A stretch of 64,000 nucleotides of DNA. Origin: Nocardioides daedukensis (GTDB lineage Bacteria > Actinomycetota > Actinomycetes > Propionibacteriales > Nocardioidaceae). The DNA is taken from contig NZ_JACCAA010000001.1 of NCBI RefSeq assembly GCF_013408415.1, positions 2,108,001 to 2,172,000 on the forward strand, read 5' to 3'. Below are positions 60,071 through 64,000 of the stretch, in pieces. A model generated the notes under the pieces. The model worked only from the letters and a program-made list of their open reading frames with translations, made no database searches and had not been told where the DNA came from. How positions within the stretch are numbered: position 1 is the stretch's first letter; every line of letters starts with the position of its first letter. A program made the translations under genes and the position numbers.

Positions 60071-61825
60071 CTAGGTCGTCGGACCGGCCAGCGGCAGCAC
60101 CAGGCTGGCGGCACCGTCGGGGATGATCCGGATCGGGACGCCCCAGTCCTGCTGGTGCATCCGGCACGCGGCGCCCTCTCCCCCGTCGATGTCGCAGGAA
60201 GCGGCGCGGGCAGCGACGTGGAGCACGCCGTTCCCGACGGCCGGGTCCAGCTCGAGGGTGCGGGTGAGCTCGGTTGATCGCCCCTCGCCGCTGCGGATCA
60301 GCGACGGCGGAGTCGCCGTCACCACCAGCTGCGCGCTGGGGCCGAAGCGGTCGTCGACCTTCTGTCCCGGCGGCGGGCTGAACGGGGTCTCCAGCAGCAC
60401 CGTCGCACCCACCTCGGTGACCGGTCGCTGGGTCCGGGTCTCCATCCCCGAGTCGGCCGCGCTCGAGCTCAGGTCGAGTGGGGCGAGGACATGGGCGGCA
60501 GACTCCACGACGTACGCCGCCTCGCCCGCCAGCACCAGGCCGCTCGGCTCGGCCAGCCCGCTGGCAATGGTGGAGAGCAGACCGGTCGCCGGATCGAAGC
60601 GGCGTACGGCCCCGTTGTAGGTGTCGGCGATTCCGAGCGTGCCGTCGGGAAGGACACTCACGCCGAGCGGGTGCTGCAGGCGAGCCGTCGCGCGCTCACC
60701 GTCGACGAAGCCGAAGTCGAAGAGTCCCTCGCCGACCATCGTCTCCACGGCGCCGTTGCGGATCCGGCGCAGCGAGCTGGTCTCGGAGTCGGCCAGCCAC
60801 AACGTGTCCCCGTCGGCGGCGAGCCCGCTGGTCTGCGCGAACCAGGCCTCTTCGAGCGGACCGTCGAGCAGCCCCTCGTTGGTGGTGCCGGCGGCCACCT
60901 CCACCGATCCGGTGAGCGGATCGAAGGTCCAGAGCTGGTGGATGCCGGCCATCGCGATCCAGACCCGGTCCTGCCACCAGGCCACGTCCCACGGGCTGGA
61001 GAGGCGATCGGTCCCGTCACCCTGCATCCACTGGCGACCGTCACCGGCCAGCGCGCGCGTCGAGCCGTCCGCGAGGGTGAGCCCCACGAGCCGGTGCGCG
61101 ACGGTGTCGGCGGCCACGACGTCATACCCGACCTCCTCCGCGACCTCGGACGGCAGCAGGCACAGCCCGTTCGGCTCACGGAAGCCGTCGAAGCGGGCGG
61201 TCACCTCCATCGTCGCCGAGAGCCTGACCACGGCGTCGTGTCCGGCATCGGCGACCAGGAAGTCACCGTCCGGCAGGGCGACCGCCTTGGCCGGGAAGCG
61301 CAGGTCGGTCCCCTCCGGCTCCGGCGGGAGGTAGGGCGAGTCGCCCGGCTGGAGGGTGCCGCGAGAGCGGTGCTCCTGGACCAGCTCTCGAAGCAGCGCG
61401 CGGATCGCGTGCGCGTGGCCCTCACCGGCGTAGTGCGCGACGACGTACCCCTCCGGGTCGATCAGCACCAGGGTCGGCCAGGCGCGGGCGGCATAGGCCT
61501 GCCAGGTGATCAGCTCCGGGTCGTCGAGGACCGGGTGGTGCACCGAGTAGCGCTCGACCGCAGCCCGCAGCGCATCCGGATCGGCCTCGTGCACGAACTT
61601 CGGCGAGTGCGCCCCGATCACGACGAGCTCGTCGGCGAACTCCTCCTCCACCGGGCGCAGCTCGTCGAGGACGTGCAGGCAGTTGATGCAGCAGAACGTC
61701 CAGAAGTCGAGGAGCACGAAGCGACCGCGGAGCTCGCGCAGGGTCAGCGGTCCGGCGGTGTTGAGCCAGCCGCGACCGCGGAGCTCGGGAGCGCGCACGC
61801 GTGGAGTCGTCGTCACGAAAACCAT
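60071..61825 (-). CDS. NHLRC2-like protein: thioredoxin domain plus NHL beta-propeller
   Basis: A 584-residue protein. An N-terminal thioredoxin-like domain has WTFCCINCLHVLDEL (C-C-x-x-C at ~48-52) followed by six or so NHL repeats (LPDGDFLVADAGHDAVVRL, LPDGTLGIADTYNGAVRRFD). A C-terminal strand-rich region of ~100 residues has two Cys. This is the domain order of NHLRC2. No signal peptide, so it is cytoplasmic; the partner is unknown. The ATG at 61825 has AGGG close to it; a GTG at 61816 is an alternative. Confidence 0.88.
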   Translation of the reverse strand: MVFVTTTPRVRAPELRGRGWLNTAGPLTLRELRGRFVLLDFWTFCCINCLHVLDELRPVEEEFADELVVIGAHSPKFVHEADPDALRAAVERYSVHHPVLDDPELITWQAYAARAWPTLVLIDPEGYVVAHYAGEGHAHAIRALLRELVQEHRSRGTLQPGDSPYLPPEPEGTDLRFPAKAVALPDGDFLVADAGHDAVVRLSATMEVTARFDGFREPNGLCLLPSEVAEEVGYDVVAADTVAHRLVGLTLADGSTRALAGDGRQWMQGDGTDRLSSPWDVAWWQDRVWIAMAGIHQLWTFDPLTGSVEVAAGTTNEGLLDGPLEEAWFAQTSGLAADGDTLWLADSETSSLRRIRNGAVETMVGEGLFDFGFVDGERATARLQHPLGVSVLPDGTLGIADTYNGAVRRFDPATGLLSTIASGLAEPSGLVLAGEAAYVVESAAHVLAPLDLSSSAADSGMETRTQRPVTEVGATVLLETPFSPPPGQKVDDRFGPSAQLVVTATPPSLIRSGEGRSTELTRTLELDPAVGNGVLHVAARAASCDIDGGEGAACRMHQQDWGVPIRIIPDGAASLVLPLAGPTT

Positions 61826-61861
61826 TGTCCCTGTTGGTGAAAGCGCACCTAGGGTGGAGTG

Positions 61862-62356
61862 ATGGAACCGTTGACCGAGCCGGAGATCCGGGCGTCCTTC
61901 GTCAACTGCACCAAGGGGGAGGCGAAGCGGGCCGGCCTGCCCGATCTCGACGAGGTCCCGTGGCAGGACCTGGACTTCCTCGGCTGGCCCGACCCGTCCG
62001 GCTCGAACCGCGCCTATCTCGTGCTCCGACGGGCCGAGGGCCCGGTGGGCCTGTTGCTGCGGCAGTCCTCGCCGTCGGATCGGACCGTACGACGCACCAA
62101 GCTGTGCCAGGTCTGCGTCACCCAGCACAGTGGTGACGCGGTCTGCCTTGCCGTCGCCCCGAAGACCGGGCCAGCGGGCAAGAAGGGCGACACGACCGGT
62201 GTCTACATGTGCCGCGACCTGGCCTGCTCGCTCTATGCGCGAGGCAAGAGGGTGCCGTCGGCGGCGACGATCCGCGAGACCCTGACGCTGGAGGCACGGG
62301 TGGAGCGGGTGCGCGAGCAGCTCGACGTGTTCGTGAACCGGGTGCTGGCCGGCTGA
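61862..62356 (+). CDS. FBP/FusB-type zinc-finger protein
   Basis: A 164-residue protein with a C-terminal treble-clef zinc finger: LCQVC (C-x-x-C) and CRDLAC (C-x4-C) with YARGKR, as in the FBP_C domain of EF-G-binding FusB-type proteins. The N-terminal helical half (~60 residues) lacks a known fold. It may bind ribosomal or EF-G-like partners. TAGGGT at 61850-61855 is 6 nt before the ATG (leaderless). Divergent from the NHLRC2-like gene. Confidence 0.83.
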   Translation: MEPLTEPEIRASFVNCTKGEAKRAGLPDLDEVPWQDLDFLGWPDPSGSNRAYLVLRRAEGPVGLLLRQSSPSDRTVRRTKLCQVCVTQHSGDAVCLAVAPKTGPAGKKGDTTGVYMCRDLACSLYARGKRVPSAATIRETLTLEARVERVREQLDVFVNRVLAG

Positions 62357-62388
62357 CCCGGTGAGGCCCGGCCGCTAGGCTTTCCCGC

Positions 62389-63195
62389 ATGAGCGACGCG
62401 CAGCGATTGACCGGCTGGATCGAGACCTGGTGGGAGTCGATCAACGACTTCACGCTCCTGCTGGAGGACCTCGGTCCCGACGACTGGGCGCTGCCCACCG
62501 ACCTGCCCGGATGGACGGTCCACGACGTGGCGGCGCACACCGCGCACCTCGAGGCGGTCCTGGCTGGCGGCCCCGAGGAGACCGTCGAGGTCGGCGACGT
62601 CGCGCACGCAACCAGCGTCATGGGCCTCTACACCGAGCAGGGGGTGGCGGCCCGCCGTGACCGCACCCCCGACGAGCTGATCAACGAGATCCGCGAGTCG
62701 ACCACCAAGCGTCGCACCGAGCTCCTCGACGACCCGCCGAGCGACGGCTCCGCGAAGCCGGACCGGATCTTCGGCGGCGTCCCGTGGGACTGGAACACCT
62801 TGCTGCGCAACCGTCCGCTGGACGTGTGGATGCACGAGCAGGACATCCGCCGTGCCGTCGGCCGGCCGGGGAACCTCGACACCGCCGGCGCCAAGCACAC
62901 TGCCGACTACATGCTGGACGCACTTCCGGTGATCGTCGGCAAGCGGGTCGCGCCCGCCACCGGGACCACCGTCGTCGTGGCGGTCGCGGGCAGCGACGAG
63001 CGGGCCGTGGCCATCGGTGAGGACGGCCGGGCGGCACCGGTCGAGGTCCCGTGGAACCCCACGGTGCGGATCAGCATGGGCCGCGAGGCATTCACCGTGA
63101 TGGCCGGCGGACGCCGGGCACCCGAGGGCATCGAGTTCCAGGGCGACGCCACGCTCGGCCAGGCCGTGGTCGACGCGTTCCGGACCACTCCGTGA
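62389..63195 (+). CDS. Mycothiol-dependent maleylpyruvate isomerase-type (MDMPI/DinB) protein
   Basis: A 268-residue DinB-fold protein: WTVHDVAAHTAHLEAVLAG and DVWMHEQDIRRAVGRPG hold the His/Glu/His metal triad of MDMPI-family enzymes, which use mycothiol. A C-terminal SCP2-like domain follows (VAVAG...MAGGRR...DATLGQAVVDAF). The substrate is unknown. CTGACC and TAGGCT (62376-62381) 7 nt before the ATG suggest a leaderless transcript. It overlaps the SDR gene by 4 bp. Confidence 0.9.
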   Translation: MSDAQRLTGWIETWWESINDFTLLLEDLGPDDWALPTDLPGWTVHDVAAHTAHLEAVLAGGPEETVEVGDVAHATSVMGLYTEQGVAARRDRTPDELINEIRESTTKRRTELLDDPPSDGSAKPDRIFGGVPWDWNTLLRNRPLDVWMHEQDIRRAVGRPGNLDTAGAKHTADYMLDALPVIVGKRVAPATGTTVVVAVAGSDERAVAIGEDGRAAPVEVPWNPTVRISMGREAFTVMAGGRRAPEGIEFQGDATLGQAVVDAFRTTP

Positions 63196-64000
63196 GCGCC
63201 GCAGCATGGTCGCTGACTGACCTGGGCGACCAGAGCGGCAAGACCTTCCTGGTCACTGGCGTGACCAGCGGGCTGGGCCAGATCACCGCGACCGAGCTGG
63301 CCCGCAGGGGCGCACGCGTGGTGCTGGCCGCGCGGTCCGTCGACAAGCTCTCCACGCTCACATCCCAGCTGCGCAAGGAGATTCCGTCCGCAGACCTCGA
63401 AGAGCTCGTCGTCGACCTGTCGGATCTCTCCTCGGTTCGCGCCGCAGCGCAAGCCGCCGCAGGGCTCGGGCCCATCGACGTACTGATCAACAACGCTGGG
63501 GTGATGGCCACCCCGCAGCGGACCACGGTCGACGGTCTCGACCTGCAGATGGCCACCAACCACTTCGGACCGTTCCTTCTCACCGGCCTGTTGCTGCCCC
63601 AGCTCGTCGCCTCGGGGGACGGTCGCGTGGTCAGCGTGGCGTCGAGCGCCCACCGCTGGGCACCGTCGGCTCCCCTGCACGAGCCGAAGGTCCCGCTGAA
63701 GAAATATCGCCGTTGGCAGGTCTACGGCCAGTCCAAGCTGGCGAACCTGCTCTTCACCTATGAGCTCGACCGTCGCGCCCGGCAGGCCGGGTTGCCGCTC
63801 ACGGCACTGGCCGCACACCCGGGCTATTCGGCCACGCACCTGCTCGCACACGGCCAGACCCTCAAGGGCTCGGGACCGGTCAGCAGCATCCTCGACGCGG
63901 CGATGAAGTTCGGCGCCCAGCGTCCCGAGATGGGCGCTCTGCCGAGCCTGATGGCAGCGACAGCGGATCTTCCCGGCGGGACGTACGTCGGTCCCAACGG
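63192..64000 (+). CDS. Short-chain dehydrogenase/reductase (partial, runs off the window)
   Basis: The GTG at 63192 overlaps the preceding stop as GTGA, and the frame is open to the window edge (269 codons). Rossmann motif TGVTSGLG, NNAGV, YGQSKLANLLF (catalytic Tyr-xxx-Lys) and the HPGYSATHL segment place it in the classical SDR/retinol-dehydrogenase-like group. NAD(P)H-dependent; substrate unknown. The C-terminus lies beyond the window. Confidence 0.92.
   Translation, partial: MSAAAWSLTDLGDQSGKTFLVTGVTSGLGQITATELARRGARVVLAARSVDKLSTLTSQLRKEIPSADLEELVVDLSDLSSVRAAAQAAAGLGPIDVLINNAGVMATPQRTTVDGLDLQMATNHFGPFLLTGLLLPQLVASGDGRVVSVASSAHRWAPSAPLHEPKVPLKKYRRWQVYGQSKLANLLFTYELDRRARQAGLPLTALAAHPGYSATHLLAHGQTLKGSGPVSSILDAAMKFGAQRPEMGALPSLMAATADLPGGTYVGPN

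Overview
The window is high-GC DNA with dense, often 4-bp-overlapping genes and many GTG starts. It carries a mycothiol-type DinB enzyme, an EtfD-like iron-sulfur reductase, IdeR-type iron boxes, a KstR-like box, a DUF6131 protein and a WxG protein. Together these indicate an actinobacterium. A Nocardioides-like member of the Nocardioidaceae fits best, but that placement is inferred from gene content only. No phage, insertion sequence, CRISPR array or rRNA gene was seen. The longest stretch without a gene is about 200 bp.

Layout. 1-1.8 kb: a gene end, then a small type VII secretion-like cluster. 1.9-6.7 kb (minus): Apd1/sucrase-ferredoxin-like protein, SGNH hydrolase, a 998-residue LuxR/LAL regulator and a tiny basic protein. 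6.9-10 kb: lipoprotein, camelysin-like protein and a SipW-type signal peptidase fused to a LamG domain. 10-24 kb: histidine utilisation in two minus-strand operons (hutI-hutF-M20 amidohydrolase and hutH-SnoaL-hutU), with a nitroreductase, an M20 peptidase, an MFS exporter, DUF1992, DUF6131, a GH25-like lipoprotein and a kinase between and beside them. 24-30 kb: envelope protein, TauE/SafE permease, PhzF, MFS, an IclR regulator and an unknown protein. 30-39 kb: secreted metallohydrolase, EtfD-like reductase with a long repetitive tail, and a CocE/NonD hydrolase. 39-45 kb: ribbon-helix-helix/DUF4097/small-protein operon, siderophore-interacting protein, dcd, SGNH hydrolase, tRNA-Gly, DUF2461, an NTF2-like protein and an Rrf2 regulator. 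45.8-52 kb: acyl-CoA dehydrogenase and an iron-siderophore ABC transporter. 52-60 kb: Ser/Thr kinase and the Mrp Na+/H+ antiporter operon. 60-64 kb: NHLRC2-like thioredoxin protein, FBP zinc-finger protein, mycothiol-type enzyme and the start of an SDR gene.

How the genes work together. HutH, HutU, HutI and HutF would take histidine to N-formylglutamate. No hutG is visible, so the M20 amidohydrolase coupled to hutF may do the last step. A 16-bp palindrome (GTCTCGGAT-NN-GAGAC) lies in front of both hut operons, and the IclR gene at 28 kb is a candidate regulator. Iron uptake (41 and 48-52 kb) carries two IdeR-like boxes. The EtfD-like reductase and the acyl-CoA dehydrogenase both belong to fatty-acid or sterol oxidation.

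The strongest leads are the eight SLFD motifs in the EtfD-like tail, the nested palindromic element inside hutF, the shared hut operator, the signal peptidase fused to a substrate-like segment, and the KstR-like box before an NTF2-like gene.
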